NCBI RefSeq assembly: GCF_041734735.1
Contig: NC_134878.1
Span: 3,139,001-3,203,000 of the forward strand
DNA from: Babylonia areolata
Lineage: Eukaryota > Mollusca > Gastropoda > Neogastropoda > Buccinidae
Direction: 5' to 3'
Length of the DNA: 64,000 bases
The notes under the pieces were generated by a model. It was given only the letters and a program-made list of their open reading frames with translations. It was not told where the DNA came from and ran no database searches. Shown piece after piece: positions 60,501-64,000 of this stretch. A program made the position numbers and the translations under genes. The first letter of the stretch is position 1. Each line of letters opens with the position of its first letter.

Positions 60501-60836
60501 ATGATTATCATAATGCTCAGTGTGGATAGGATGAGATAACTCCCAATCAGGGGAAGATAACAAAGATTTTTAGAAAATGAATATATGAAATATTTTTTGG
60601 GGGGATGGGGGGGAGAAAATTCAAGTCTGTTTATTTTGAATTTTCAACCTCAGCAGGCAGGCAGCGGAGCGGTGTTGCCTTCAACACACAGACCAACGCT
60701 GCCAGCAGCAAGGACACCGGCCCGCTCCCACCATTGGGGGCGGAGAGCAGCACCAACACTGGACACTTCTCATTCACTGTGGGGGCCGGGTCACAGAGCA
60801 ATGCTGCTGCCGCCTCTTCCCTCACACCTGGCACAG
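19855..60836 (+). CDS. NUP153: Nucleoporin NUP153 orthologue, 16 exons, 3' end beyond the window
   Basis: Exons: 19855-19929, 23329-23478, 24152-24404, 25969-26154, 26644-26756, 27446-27547, 30537-30647, 31416-31472, 39515-39577, 40470-40616, 41972-42152, 43352-43537, 45481-45663, 54573-55907, 58006-58146, 60654-60836. All phases match, giving 1155 residues. NUP153 is a nuclear-basket nucleoporin that helps anchor the basket and binds import receptors through FG repeats. Family marks are the N-terminus MASKGGGKIR, then FFQRITDSLKDVLRPSWL (residues about 27-44), FYLGKTNYGGASSYRRQS (about 266), SSATQILKTLERLS (about 317-330), DAKR, and LKSGSVMDILASSS. An FG-rich region (FKFG, FMFG, FTFG, FVFG, FIFG, FNFG) fills residues 603-1155. 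The family's central zinc fingers were not found. Human NUP153 is about 1475 residues. Introns are crowded with transposons and minisatellites. Confidence 0.9.
20375..20590 (-). mobile_element. LINE 3' relic with C2H2-like finger
   Basis: The minus strand from 20553 to 20470 reads MPVFVCPNCQRTFRAQIGLF then SHLRIH and a stop: a C-x2-C-x12-H-x3-H finger. Fingers of this kind end the ORF of some LINEs and similar relics are common in invertebrates. It lies in NUP153 intron 1. A host zinc-finger gene is unlikely, since it is one lone finger at a stop codon. Confidence 0.45.
20640..22440 (-). mobile_element. CR1-like LINE 3' part, interrupted by a DNA transposon
   Basis: From about 22440 the minus strand holds an RT segment GIQQGNILGPVL, a catalytic CKIFADDTKIYKK (about 22260-22300), the segment DNEKDLGVTFDSTLSFDL, the YLKRQLTAIERVQRRATKL segment (about 21140-21190) and a decayed C-terminus (LKGRRIHGDLIETYEL, about 21010). 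Stops and frame changes show it is inactive. The element at 21443-22083 lies inside it, and the reading frame is continuous across the site when that insert and one copy of its target duplication are left out. Confidence 0.8.
21443..22083. mobile_element. Short non-autonomous DNA transposon, 641 bp
   Basis: Ends are perfect inverted repeats CAGGGATCGCG (21443-21453) and CGCGATCCCTG (22073-22083), flanked by a direct repeat cacatg (21437-21442 and 22084-22089). It interrupts a LINE open frame exactly at that site. Inside, several acgcgt/gcgtaa-like motifs recur near both ends. No transposase is encoded. A 6-bp target duplication is unlike hAT (8 bp) or piggyBac (TTAA) and is not diagnostic. 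Confidence 0.88.
22480..23172 (+). repeat. 42-bp minisatellite
   Basis: About 15 units of 42 bp with core catggtatccaatcaagatg and cattcaggtgcactataa. Some units carry an extra aacaattaacat. Because 42 is a multiple of three, several frames stay open; no gene is implied. It lies about 160 bp before exon 2 without copying its acceptor. Confidence 0.93.
23329..23478 (+). CDS. NUP153: NUP153 exon 2
   Basis: Follows tttccccag and reads SFFQRITDSLKDVLRPSWLA in phase 0. This is the short helix-like segment near the NUP153 N-terminus (SRVTESVKNIVPGWL in vertebrates), which is linked to nuclear-envelope targeting. The exon ends QEEQDVW before gtcagt; a second in-phase donor six bases earlier (gtttgg) is possible. 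Confidence 0.87.
23480..24150. other. NUP153 intron 2, simple-sequence rich
   Basis: AT-rich sequence, a (CA)n tract at about 23900-23921 and a long CT-rich tract (about 23998-24090) before the exon 3 acceptor. No transposon was recognised. Confidence 0.6.
24152..24404 (+). CDS. NUP153: NUP153 exon 3
   Basis: Starts EEEDEPSQHSPLPSPSH after ggctgcag and ends in phase 1 before gtatgc. It is Ser/Pro/Gln/Thr-rich and probably disordered. Confidence 0.8.
24589..24840 (+). mobile_element. Solo copy of the inverted-end repeat
   Basis: This stretch, with gccatcaaaagagggcgcta, ggtaacc-like blocks and gacccctgccggagtctgca, is the same sequence found at 38487-38700 (same strand) and at 31945-32155 (opposite strand). 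No internal element sequence flanks it, so it is a solitary end of that decayed family. Confidence 0.75.
25340..25945 (+). repeat. ~41-bp minisatellite before NUP153 exon 4
   Basis: About 15 units with gcttttttgcttgcacctga and tatgtggtaatcagctgtgg. It stops 25 bp before the exon 4 acceptor. The unit does not contain the acceptor itself, though the last unit runs into the polypyrimidine tract. Confidence 0.92.
25969..26154 (+). CDS. NUP153: NUP153 exon 4
   Basis: Starts in phase 1 after ccccttgcag (A/ASRGPGGPSRGVGGW) and ends in phase 1 before gtgagt. The segment is rich in Gly, Gln and Cys with no recognisable domain; it is assigned by splice signals and phase. A tandem array of about 41-bp units ends 25 bp upstream. 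Confidence 0.7.
26225..26643 (+). repeat. 45-bp minisatellite copying the exon 5 acceptor
   Basis: About eight to nine units of 45 bp, one with an extra 15 bp. Each has tgtcctgtcttcag followed by GCAAA, the same acceptor and first coding bases as exon 5. The unit nearest the exon (from about 26602) stays open in frame if its acceptor is used; units with cagtgatatg contain an in-frame TGA. Confidence 0.92.
26644..26756 (+). CDS. NUP153: NUP153 exon 5
   Basis: Begins in phase 1 after gtcttcag and reads KRQKLWAPDVQRKG, then SQPAFKMSVFRSSSL, equivalent to the PAFNLSAFG region of vertebrate NUP153. It ends in phase 0 before gtaatt. Its acceptor is the last of a series of tandem copies. Confidence 0.82.
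26760..27440. other. NUP153 intron 5, nothing recognised
   Basis: AT-rich intron sequence without recognised repeats or open frames of note. Confidence 0.45.
27446..27547 (+). CDS. NUP153: NUP153 exon 6
   Basis: Encodes LESAPNSSFYLGKTNYGGAS and then SYRRQSLNTSSSYQ, clearly like vertebrate DSPFYPGKTTYGGA and the Arg/Ser stretch that follows. Flanked by cttccag and gtaagc; 34 whole codons. Confidence 0.9.
27606..30459 (+). mobile_element. DNA transposon relic with CAGGCATGAGATT ends
   Basis: The left end CAGGCATGAGATT (27606-27618) is the perfect inverse of the right end AATCTCATGCCTG (30447-30459). Both ends are next to atata (27601-27605 and 30460-30464), a possible 5-bp target duplication. 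Near the left, + strand frames at about 28000-28200 encode VNNKWNWVWQDEI and, after one frame change, YKIDTADKARCDWCQ, like the BED/TTF-type finger at the start of some transposases. The middle is mostly (CA)n and (CT)n tracts (28430-30155). The right end holds gggcctttgcccccag-type GC-rich sequence. Inactive; superfamily not assigned. Confidence 0.68.
28430..30155. repeat. Cluster of CA, CT and mixed microsatellites
   Basis: Includes (CA)n at about 28432-28452, 28490-28511, 29029-29060, 29419-29445, 29918-29948 and 30119-30151, plus CT-rich tracts at 29104-29155 and 29279-29327. Two stretches with acacacagagttg and ttcctcccac-like sequence repeat at about 29090-29180, 29220-29345 and 29990-30120, so part is a large diverged duplication. 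Confidence 0.8.
30537..30647 (+). CDS. NUP153: NUP153 exon 7
   Basis: Encodes GLPMGQKAVTPKPVNK and SSSATQILKTLERLS, matching the vertebrate SSTARRILQSLEKMSSP segment. Flanked by tttccag and gtaagg; 37 whole codons. Confidence 0.9.
31416..31472 (+). CDS. NUP153: NUP153 exon 8
   Basis: A 19-codon exon reading DAKRARVDLRDSESLLAFT, like the DAKR segment that follows in vertebrates. Flanked by catcacag and gtaaga. Confidence 0.85.
31473..31945. other. NUP153 intron 8, start
   Basis: AT-rich intron sequence with no recognised feature before the nested element. Confidence 0.45.
34580..34675. repeat. (CT)n and (CA)n microsatellites
   Basis: A (CT)n tract at 34580-34618 followed by a (CA)n tract at 34634-34674, just past the transposase stop codon. 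Similar tracts lie in its introns at 35298-35341, 35432-35457, 36145-36182 and 36244-36290, and near its 5' end at 37880-37939. Confidence 0.9.
34711..37801 (-). pseudogene. hAT transposase, four exons, inactivated
   Basis: Exons on the minus strand: 37801-36464, 36109-35995, 35681-35479 and 35293-34711, all with GT-AG borders. Exon 1 has an N-terminal TTF-type finger (WLRYTNSAMFCVKC ... GCTNFRKSAL, residues about 92-125), then TVLVDESTD and LGLGTDGASAM with the first catalytic Asp residues and NVHCIAHRFAL. Exon 4 has the hAT dimerisation segment ADVERGFSTQN with RNRLTAENQAMLMR. It resembles hAT-derived proteins of the ZNF862/KIAA1586 kind. Exon 1 has an in-frame TAG at 36485-36487 and exon 2 a one-base frame change near its T run, so the copy is probably dead. 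Introns have gained (CT)n and (CA)n tracts. Still very well kept otherwise, so young. Confidence 0.85.
38790..39514 (+). repeat. 57-bp minisatellite copying the exon 9 acceptor
   Basis: Units with attattgacagccaagaca, tactgtcactggtttcag and ctttatttttcattgg; four good 57-bp units lie at about 39290-39514 and two more diverged ones before the SINE at 38888-39285. Each unit contains the ggtttcag|CC acceptor of exon 9. The last unit upstream of the exon is open in frame. Confidence 0.9.
38888..39285 (+). mobile_element. tRNA-derived SINE, type with AAATAC tail
   Basis: The head resembles a tRNA with an A box (gatggcctagaggtaacgc) and B box (ggttcgaatc). The middle is ggatgagatgataaaccaag through aagaacccacggcaac. 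The tail has gagagcaacccgaatttcac and ends in three aaatac units. It sits inside the exon 9 acceptor minisatellite. The middle part is shared with the SINEs at 51955 and 58177; the tail is not. Confidence 0.85.
39515..39577 (+). CDS. NUP153: NUP153 exon 9
   Basis: 21 codons reading PSSYRRRSRPLQRGIQSPSM and a final Glu, flanked by ggtttcag and gtaagt. It lies 8 kb after exon 8 because of a nested transposon insertion. Its acceptor is copied in the minisatellite just upstream. Confidence 0.8.
39900..40455 (+). repeat. ~46-bp minisatellite before NUP153 exon 10
   Basis: About ten units with tgtgtatgtgtgaccgcatt, accttgtgtctgttgttatc and ttactg. The array runs to within 15 bp of the exon 10 acceptor; the last unit changes from gtgaccgcatta to gtgaccttccatcatcag, which is the acceptor. 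Confidence 0.88.
40470..40616 (+). CDS. NUP153: NUP153 exon 10
   Basis: 49 codons beginning TRSGAATSASKSRQLVASP, with VPALNISPQKADDE and the acidic end SGDDDVE. It resembles the vertebrate TRFVASKP...VPVLPKISLP region. The donor gtgagt at 40617 is repeated in the array that follows. Confidence 0.82.
40605..41290 (+). repeat. 54-bp minisatellite copying the exon 10 donor
   Basis: About 12 units of 54 bp. Each includes gacgacgtagag|gtgagtgg, the last codons and donor of exon 10, followed by tctgataaccttgctgcact. Reading through the true donor meets TGA after 11 codons. Confidence 0.93.
41291..41818. other. NUP153 intron 10 sequence, nothing recognised
   Basis: T-rich intron sequence with a short (GT)n tract near 41400-41415. 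Confidence 0.45.
41690..41970 (+). repeat. Two-copy diverged duplication spanning the exon 11 acceptor
   Basis: Blocks cctggtatattgctgctgtc (about 41701) and tggcatattgctgtggtctg (about 41878) start two copies. The first reaches ggatcattgattccacagaa (41822-41841), a decayed copy of the start of exon 11 (ggtcattgaatcgtcagaag, 41971-41990). Confidence 0.6.
41972..42152 (+). CDS. NUP153: NUP153 exon 11
   Basis: Reads VIESSEEESEKVTELGSCG and ends SPSKQSVRA plus one base before gtaatg. An earlier gtagct donor at 42110 would end in phase 0 and put exon 12 into a frame that soon stops, so the later donor (phase 1) was chosen. The serine/acidic stretch has no named domain. Confidence 0.72.
42340..43332 (+). 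repeat. 55-bp minisatellite before NUP153 exon 12
   Basis: About 18 units of 55 bp with ccctcactgaacacatttgt, tatcattatctcctctgtgt and cctcctgtctccac. Just before the array, ctgctgtctgcagacatgtc (about 42303-42322) resembles the real exon 12 acceptor region (ccactgctgcagacacgtc, 43340-43358). The array is therefore bracketed by an old and the present copy of the junction. Confidence 0.92.
43352..43537 (+). CDS. NUP153: NUP153 exon 12
   Basis: Starts in phase 1 after actgctgcag (D/TSGSTVLFQGSPLSRPA) and includes VGFGSPPSTFITPTAWG with a first FG pair. It ends PKPKSIIA in phase 1 before gtgagg. The donor region is copied in the array that follows. Confidence 0.8.
43538..44990 (+). repeat. Minisatellite copying the exon 12 donor
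   Basis: More than 35 units of 34, 39 or similar length with gtgttgtcagagaatgccca and acactgcag|gtg or actgctg|gtg. The first unit starts at the exon 12 donor (cattgcag|gtgagg). Higher-order patterns are visible: 34-bp units at first, then 39-bp, then shorter units lacking agag. Confidence 0.93.
45000..45180 (+). mobile_element. LINE/SINE-type 3' end fragment
   Basis: The stretch with gatacttatgtagtgcctgt, caccaagctctaagcacttt and gtcatttgcgcaacaggctg looks like the 3' end of a dispersed retroelement. Similar gatacttacatagcacctgt sequence recurs in the array at 62160-64000. Confidence 0.45.
45210..45370 (+). repeat. ~53-bp tandem repeat, three units
   Basis: Three units with caagatggaaggtctcaatt and gcgtcaagacaggaggcc. 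Confidence 0.85.
45481..45663 (+). CDS. NUP153: NUP153 exon 13
   Basis: Contains QLKSGSVMDILASSSSS, the counterpart of vertebrate LKEGSVLDILKSPG, which normally stands just before the zinc fingers. Phase 1 at both ends, flanked by cacacag and gtatgt. This is one of the most diagnostic NUP153 segments in the window. Confidence 0.9.
46130..46420 (+). repeat. GT-rich array with gaatgcatg units
   Basis: About nine units in which gaatgcatgcct is followed by a variable (GT)n run. Open frames across it on both strands are composition only. Confidence 0.9.
46515..46647 (+). repeat. ~130-bp repeat, copy 1 of 3
   Basis: From cactggcaacagtctgtgtg to cctggcacagttttgta. Near-identical copies lie at about 49298-49430 and 50346-50478, same strand. 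The second starts about 125 bp after one piggyBac-like element and the third ends about 10 bp before the other. The unit encodes nothing recognisable. Confidence 0.9.
47364..49171 (-). mobile_element. piggyBac-like element 1, internally deleted
   Basis: Flanked by TTAA on both sides (47360-47363 and 49172-49175). The ends CCCTATGGAGACG and the inverse of CTCATTGGAGATG match at 9 of 13 positions. On the minus strand, about 48930-48540 encodes an acidic N-terminal stretch (FESDDETLLTDPYNAETEID), and about 48120-47869 the Cys-rich piggyBac C-terminus (GCKVCYAKHKAQG ... CKVPLCAVTCFEVFHT, ending DYRK and a stop at 47869). The catalytic middle is missing, so it is non-autonomous. Confidence 0.78.
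49298..49430 (+). repeat. ~130-bp repeat, copy 2 of 3
   Basis: Matches the copy at 46515-46647 with only a few base changes (for example cagtgatgtcc for cagtgacgtcc). Confidence 0.9.
49760..50062 (+). repeat. ~56-bp tandem repeat
   Basis: About five units with gccttggtcatttggggatt, tctttgtggctgatagtttt and gaaacataatagctct; one unit is shortened. Confidence 0.88.
50346..50478 (+). repeat. ~130-bp repeat, copy 3 of 3
   Basis: Third copy, with a few changes (gtgatcacatc, caggtttcttg). It ends just before the TTAA of piggyBac-like element 2. Confidence 0.9.
50492..51829 (+). mobile_element. piggyBac-like element 2, internally deleted
   Basis: Perfect 15-bp inverted ends CCAGTTGAGTGCCAG (50492-50506) and CTGGCACTCAACTGG (51815-51829), flanked by TTAA at 50488-50491 and 51830-51833. 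Length 1338 bp. The + strand interior has an acidic stretch (about 50910-51040) and a piece like the start of the piggyBac catalytic domain (FSGNAGLNPHW then NQMVDLFEEVASRMHNRHFN, about 51170-51300). Stops and missing parts make it non-autonomous. The perfect ends suggest a fairly recent insertion. Confidence 0.85.
51955..52236 (+). mobile_element. tRNA-derived SINE (copy before the large minisatellite)
   Basis: Head gatggcagaatggttgatgc with the rest of a tRNA-like segment, middle aagaacccatggcaacatg and gcaaaattccttggaagaaa, and an early part of the tail. The tail is cut short at about 52236 where a 2-kb minisatellite begins. Confidence 0.75.
52240..54262 (+). repeat. 21/24-bp minisatellite, 2 kb
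   Basis: About 90 units of 21 bp (core aaaacaccacacctgctgca plus g) or 24 bp (extra ctg or cta), with longer variants containing ggtcacaatgcac near the start and aatactgc inserts later. All variants are multiples of three without stops in most frames, so frames of 559-747 codons stay open on both strands. There is no start context, splice logic or match to the NUP153 frame, so it is not a gene. Confidence 0.95.
54440..54525. repeat. (CA)n-rich microsatellite
   Basis: CA and CG-CA repeats just 50 bp before the acceptor of the main FG exon, preceded by a short (AT)n tract. Confidence 0.9.
54573..55907 (+). CDS. NUP153: NUP153 exon 14, main FG-repeat exon
   Basis: A 1335-bp exon, phase 1 at both ends, flanked by gatgacag and gtgggg. 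It encodes Ser/Thr-rich FG sequence: FKFG, FMFG, seven FTFG, then FVFG, FIFG and three FVFG motifs. Residues from 54827 to 55204 are seven tandem 18-residue units (GFTFGKSTPDNSQTVASS). Such FG regions are disordered and bind nuclear transport receptors. It joins exon 13 directly in phase, with no zinc-finger exon seen between. Confidence 0.9.
54827..55204 (+). repeat. In-frame 54-bp tandem repeat inside the FG exon
   Basis: Seven units of 54 bp (18 residues), nearly identical at DNA level, followed by a partial unit. Each adds one FTFG (the first is FMFG). Changes are few (N/S and T/I), so the expansion looks recent. Confidence 0.95.
56115..57350 (+). repeat. Complex minisatellite in NUP153 intron 14
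   Basis: Units built from tactaagtgtgaagctgtag, aatactaagtgtttgttgaa and, from about 56640 on, gctgtaagccacggtgtcaa in varying order. Several higher-order patterns of about 60 and 90 bp are visible. It does not touch an exon. Confidence 0.92.
57351..58005. other. NUP153 intron 14, end
   Basis: AT-rich sequence, nothing recognised before the exon 15 acceptor. Confidence 0.45.
58006..58146 (+). CDS. NUP153: NUP153 exon 15
   Basis: Phase 1 at both ends; reads VGPADVTTPPLTSSKPADDG, EPFTFATPTAVTSSA and FNFGQLSK. Flanked by cattgcag and gtctgc. It continues the FG region. Confidence 0.85.
58177..58578 (+). mobile_element. tRNA-derived SINE, complete-looking
   Basis: Head aaggtggcagaatggtgaag with B box gggttcaaatcc, middle tgcgatgagatgataaacca and aaaaagaacccatggcaaca, tail with gctgctgatcaggcatcggc and tgtctgaacacagtgatgct, ending gaaac. 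It starts 30 bp after exon 15. The head is tRNA-like but not a functional tRNA gene. Confidence 0.82.
58579..60062 (-). mobile_element. L1/Tx1-like LINE 3' fragment
   Basis: On the minus strand it reads NWMEKGVWNISQV, then KWNDLLQLNINWKQTFYKI, LKWFQIRIVHRIITTYRSL, DNDKCSFCGS and QGFWNTLQTDI, the C-terminal domain typical of L1/Tx1-clade ORF2 with its Cys-rich segment. Two frame changes are visible. About 600 bp of A/T-rich 3' sequence follow to a T run at about 58580-58600, which is the poly(A) tail in reverse, directly against the SINE end. Confidence 0.82.
60063..60653. other. NUP153 intron 15, end
   Basis: No feature was recognised other than a G-rich stretch at about 60597-60613 before the exon 16 acceptor. 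Confidence 0.45.
60654..60836 (+). CDS. NUP153: NUP153 exon 16 (last seen)
   Basis: Phase 1 at both ends; reads AGRQRSGVAFNTQTNAAS and GHFSFTVGAGSQSN, ending SSLTPGTG across the donor gtgaca. The acceptor is a cagcag pair, so the start may shift by three bases. The rest of the gene, including the basic C-terminus of the family, lies beyond the window. Confidence 0.82.
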
Positions 60837-62160
60837 GTGACATGGAAATGATGGATTGATTGATTGATAGATATGGATAGTTACTTAGCACCTGGAACAG
60901 GTGACAGATTGATTGATGGAACAGGTGACATGGATTGATTGATTGATATGGATAGTTACTTAGCACCCGGAACAGGTGGCATTGATTGATATGGATAGTT
61001 ACTTAGCACCTGGAACAGGTAACATGGATTGAATGATTGATTAATTGATTGATATGGGTAGTTACTTAGCACCTGGCACAGGTGACATGGATTGAATGAT
61101 TGATTAATTGATTGATATGGGTAGTTACTTACACCCAGGGGCAGGTGACATGGATTGATTGATTGATATGGATAGTTACTTAGCACCTTGCACAGGTAAC
61201 ATGATTGATTGATTGATTGATATGGATAGTTACTTAGCACCTGGAACAGGGAGCATGGATTGATTGATTAATTGATTAATTGATACAGATAGTTACTTAG
61301 CACCTGGCACAGGGATTGATTGATTAATTGATTGATACAGATAGTTACTTAGCACCTGGCACAGGTAACATGGATTGATTGATTAATTGATTGATACAGA
61401 TAGTTACTTAGCACCTGGCACAGGTAACATGGATTGATTGATTAATTGATTGATACAGATAATTACTTAGCACCTGGCACAGGTAACATGGATTGATTGA
61501 TTAATTGATTGATACAGGTAGTTACTTAGCACCTGGCACAGGTAACATGGATTGATTGATTAATTGATTGATACAGGTAGTTACTTAGCACCTGGCACAG
61601 GTAACATGGATTGATTGATTAATTGATTGATACAGATAATTACTTAGCACCTGGCACAGGTAACATGGATTGATTGATTAATTGATTGATACAGATAGTT
61701 ACTTAGCACCTGGCACAGGTAACATGGATTGATTGATTAATTGATTGATACAGATAGTTACTTAGCACCTGGCACAGGTAACATGGATTGATTGATTAAT
61801 TGATTGATACAGATAATTACTTAGCACCTGGCACAGGTAACATGGATTGATTGATTAATTGATTGATACAGGTAGTTACTTAGCACCTGGCACAGGTAAC
61901 ATGGATTGATTGATTAATTGATTGATACAGATAATTACTTAGCACCTGGCACAGGTAACATGGATTGGTTGATTAATTGATTGATATGGATAGTTACTTA
62001 GCACCTGGCACAGTTGACATGAATTGATTGATTGATAGGGATAGTTAGAAACCTGGAACAGGTGACATGGATTGATTGATTGATATGGATAGTTAGCATC
62101 TGGAACAGGTGACATGGATTGATTGATTGATATGGATAGTTAGCACCTGGCACAGGTGAC
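60825..62160 (+). repeat. ~58-bp minisatellite copying the exon 16 donor
   Basis: Units with acttagcacctggcacag|gt, then aacatggattgattgattaa and ttgattgatacagatagtt. The exon 16 end reads cacacctggcacag|gtgacatgg, so each unit carries a copy of the last coding bases and donor. About 22 units. Confidence 0.93.
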
Positions 62161-64000
62161 ATGGATTGATATGGATACCTACATAGCACCTATCACAGGT
62201 GAGGTTAATGGATTGGTTAATATGGATACCTACATAGCACCTATCACAGGTGAGGTTAATGGATTGGTTAATATGGATACTTACATAGCACCTGTCACAG
62301 GTGGGGTTAATGGATTGATAGATATGGATACTTACATAGCACCTGTCGCATGTGGAGTTAATGGATTGATAGATATGGATACTTACATAGCACCTGTCAC
62401 AGGTGAGGTTAATGGATTAATAGAGATGGATACTTTCATAGCACCTGTCACAGGTGGAGTTAATGGATTGATAGAGATGGATACTTACATTGCACCCGTC
62501 ACAGGTGAGGTTAATGGATTGATAGGGATGGATACTTACACAGCACCTATAACAGGTGGGGTTAATGGATTGATAGAGATGGATACTTACATAGCACCTG
62601 TCACAGGTGGGGTTAATGGATTGATAGAGATGGATACTTACATAGCACCTGTCACAGGTGAGGTTAATGGATTGATAGAGATGGATACTTACATAGCACG
62701 TGTCACAGGTGAGGTTAATGGATTGATAGATATGGATACTTAAATAGCACCTGTCACAGGTGGGGTTAATGGATTGATAGGTATGGATACTTTCATAGCA
62801 CCTGTTACAGATGGAGTTAATGGATTGATAGATAGTTATGGATACTGACATTGCACCTGTTACAGATGGAGTTAATGGATTGATAGAGATGGATACTTAC
62901 ATAGCACCTGTCGCATGTGGAGGTAATGGATTGATAGGTATGGATACTTACACAACACCTGTCACAGGTGAGGTTAATGGATTGATAGGTATGGATACTT
63001 ACATAGCACCTGTGACAGGTGAGATTAATGGATTGATAGATATGGATACTTGCACAGCACCTATAACAGGTGGGGTTAATGGATTGATAGATATGGATAC
63101 TTACATAGCACCTGTCACTGGTGAGGTTAATGGATTGATAGGTATGGATACTTTCATAGCATCTGTTACAGTTGGAGTTAATGGATTGATAGTTATGGAT
63201 ACTTACGTAACACCTATCACAGGTGAGGTTAATGGATTGATAGATAGTTATGGATACTTATGTAGCGCCTATCACAAGTGAGGTTAATCGATTGATAGAT
63301 ATGAATACTTACATAGAACCTGTCACAGGTGAGGTTAATGGATTGATAGATATGGATACTGATGTAGCACCTGTCACAGGTGGGATTAATGGATTGATAG
63401 ATATGAATACTTACATAGAACCTGTCACAGGTGAGGTTAATGGATTGATAGATATGGATACTGATGTAGCACCTGTCACAGGTGGGGTTAATGGATTGAT
63501 AGATATGAATGCTTATATAGCACCTGTCAGAGGTGAGGTTAATGGATTGATAGAGATGGATACTTACATAGCACCCGTCACAGGTGAGGTTAATGGATTG
63601 ATAAGAGATGGATACTTACATAGCACCTGTCATAGGTGGGGTTAAAGGATTGATAGAGATGGATACTTACATAGCACCTGTCATAGGTGGGGTTAAAGGA
63701 TTGATAGAGATGGATACTTACATAGCACCTGTCATAGGTGAGGTTAATGGATTGATAGAGATGGATACTTACATAGCACCTGTCAGAGGTGAGGTTAATG
63801 GATTGATAGAGATGGATACTTACATAGCACCTGTCACAGGTGAGGTTAATGGATTGATAGAGATGGATACTTACATAGCACCTGTCATAGGTGGGGGTAA
63901 AGGATTGATAGAGATGGATACTTACATAGCACCTGTCATAGGTGGGGTTAAAGGATTGATAGAGATGGATACTTACATAGCACCTGTCATAGGTGAGGTT
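62160..64000 (+). repeat. 51-bp minisatellite, continues past the window
   Basis: About 35 units of 51 bp: gtgaggttaatggattgata, gagatggatacttacatagc, acctgtcacag. It is the same family as the preceding array (cacctg..cacag|gt kept in each unit) but more uniform. It gives long open frames (17-residue period) without being a gene. Confidence 0.94.

Noticed and set aside
62156-63645. Open frames with VNGLIEMDTYIAPVTGE repeats
   Set aside because: 51-bp minisatellite with a period divisible by three; not linked to NUP153 by phase or signal.

Overview
The window looks like intron-rich, repeat-heavy animal DNA, most likely from a mollusc and perhaps a gastropod. The animal origin rests on two spliced host genes. 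The mollusc guess rests on my recollection of the SINE and LINE types present, so it is an inference. No bacterial, plasmid or CRISPR feature is present.

Two host genes lie on the + strand. The first is the 3' end of a receptor-type guanylate cyclase: three exons (904-1002, 8895-8986, 9642-9782) that join in phase and encode the C-terminal part of the catalytic domain, ending at a stop at 9780-9782. The second is a nucleoporin NUP153 orthologue. Its start codon is at 19855 and 16 exons can be joined in phase to 60836, after which the gene runs off the window. The encoded 1155 residues carry the NUP153 N-terminal signature, the middle motifs and a long FG-repeat region. No RanBP2-type zinc-finger exon was seen where it would be expected (45664-54572).

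The rest is mobile DNA and tandem repeats. LINE relics of several clades occur at about 400, 1.9-4.8, 6.0-8.1, 9.9-11.5, 12.5-16.6, 17.4-18.9, 20.5-22.4 and 58.6-60.1 kb; the one at 12.5-16.6 kb is a nearly complete CR1-like copy. DNA transposons recognised by their ends lie at 6129-7731, 21443-22083, 27606-30459, 34385-38271 (hAT with a four-exon transposase), 47364-49171 and 50492-51829 (both piggyBac-like). A decayed element with inverted ends (about 31945-38700) holds the hAT copy inside a NUP153 intron. tRNA-derived SINEs lie at about 38.9, 52.0 and 58.2 kb, with a tail fragment at 5.9 kb.

The most striking pattern is that many minisatellites sit on exon-intron junctions and carry copies of the splice site. 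This is seen at the guanylate cyclase penultimate-exon donor and last-exon acceptor, and in NUP153 at the acceptors of exons 5 and 9 and the donors of exons 10, 12 and 16. In three acceptor arrays the units next to the exon are a multiple of three long, and using the nearest extra acceptor would keep the frame open. Recurrent growth of tandem arrays from splice junctions, with possible effects on splicing, is the main candidate for something not commonly described here.
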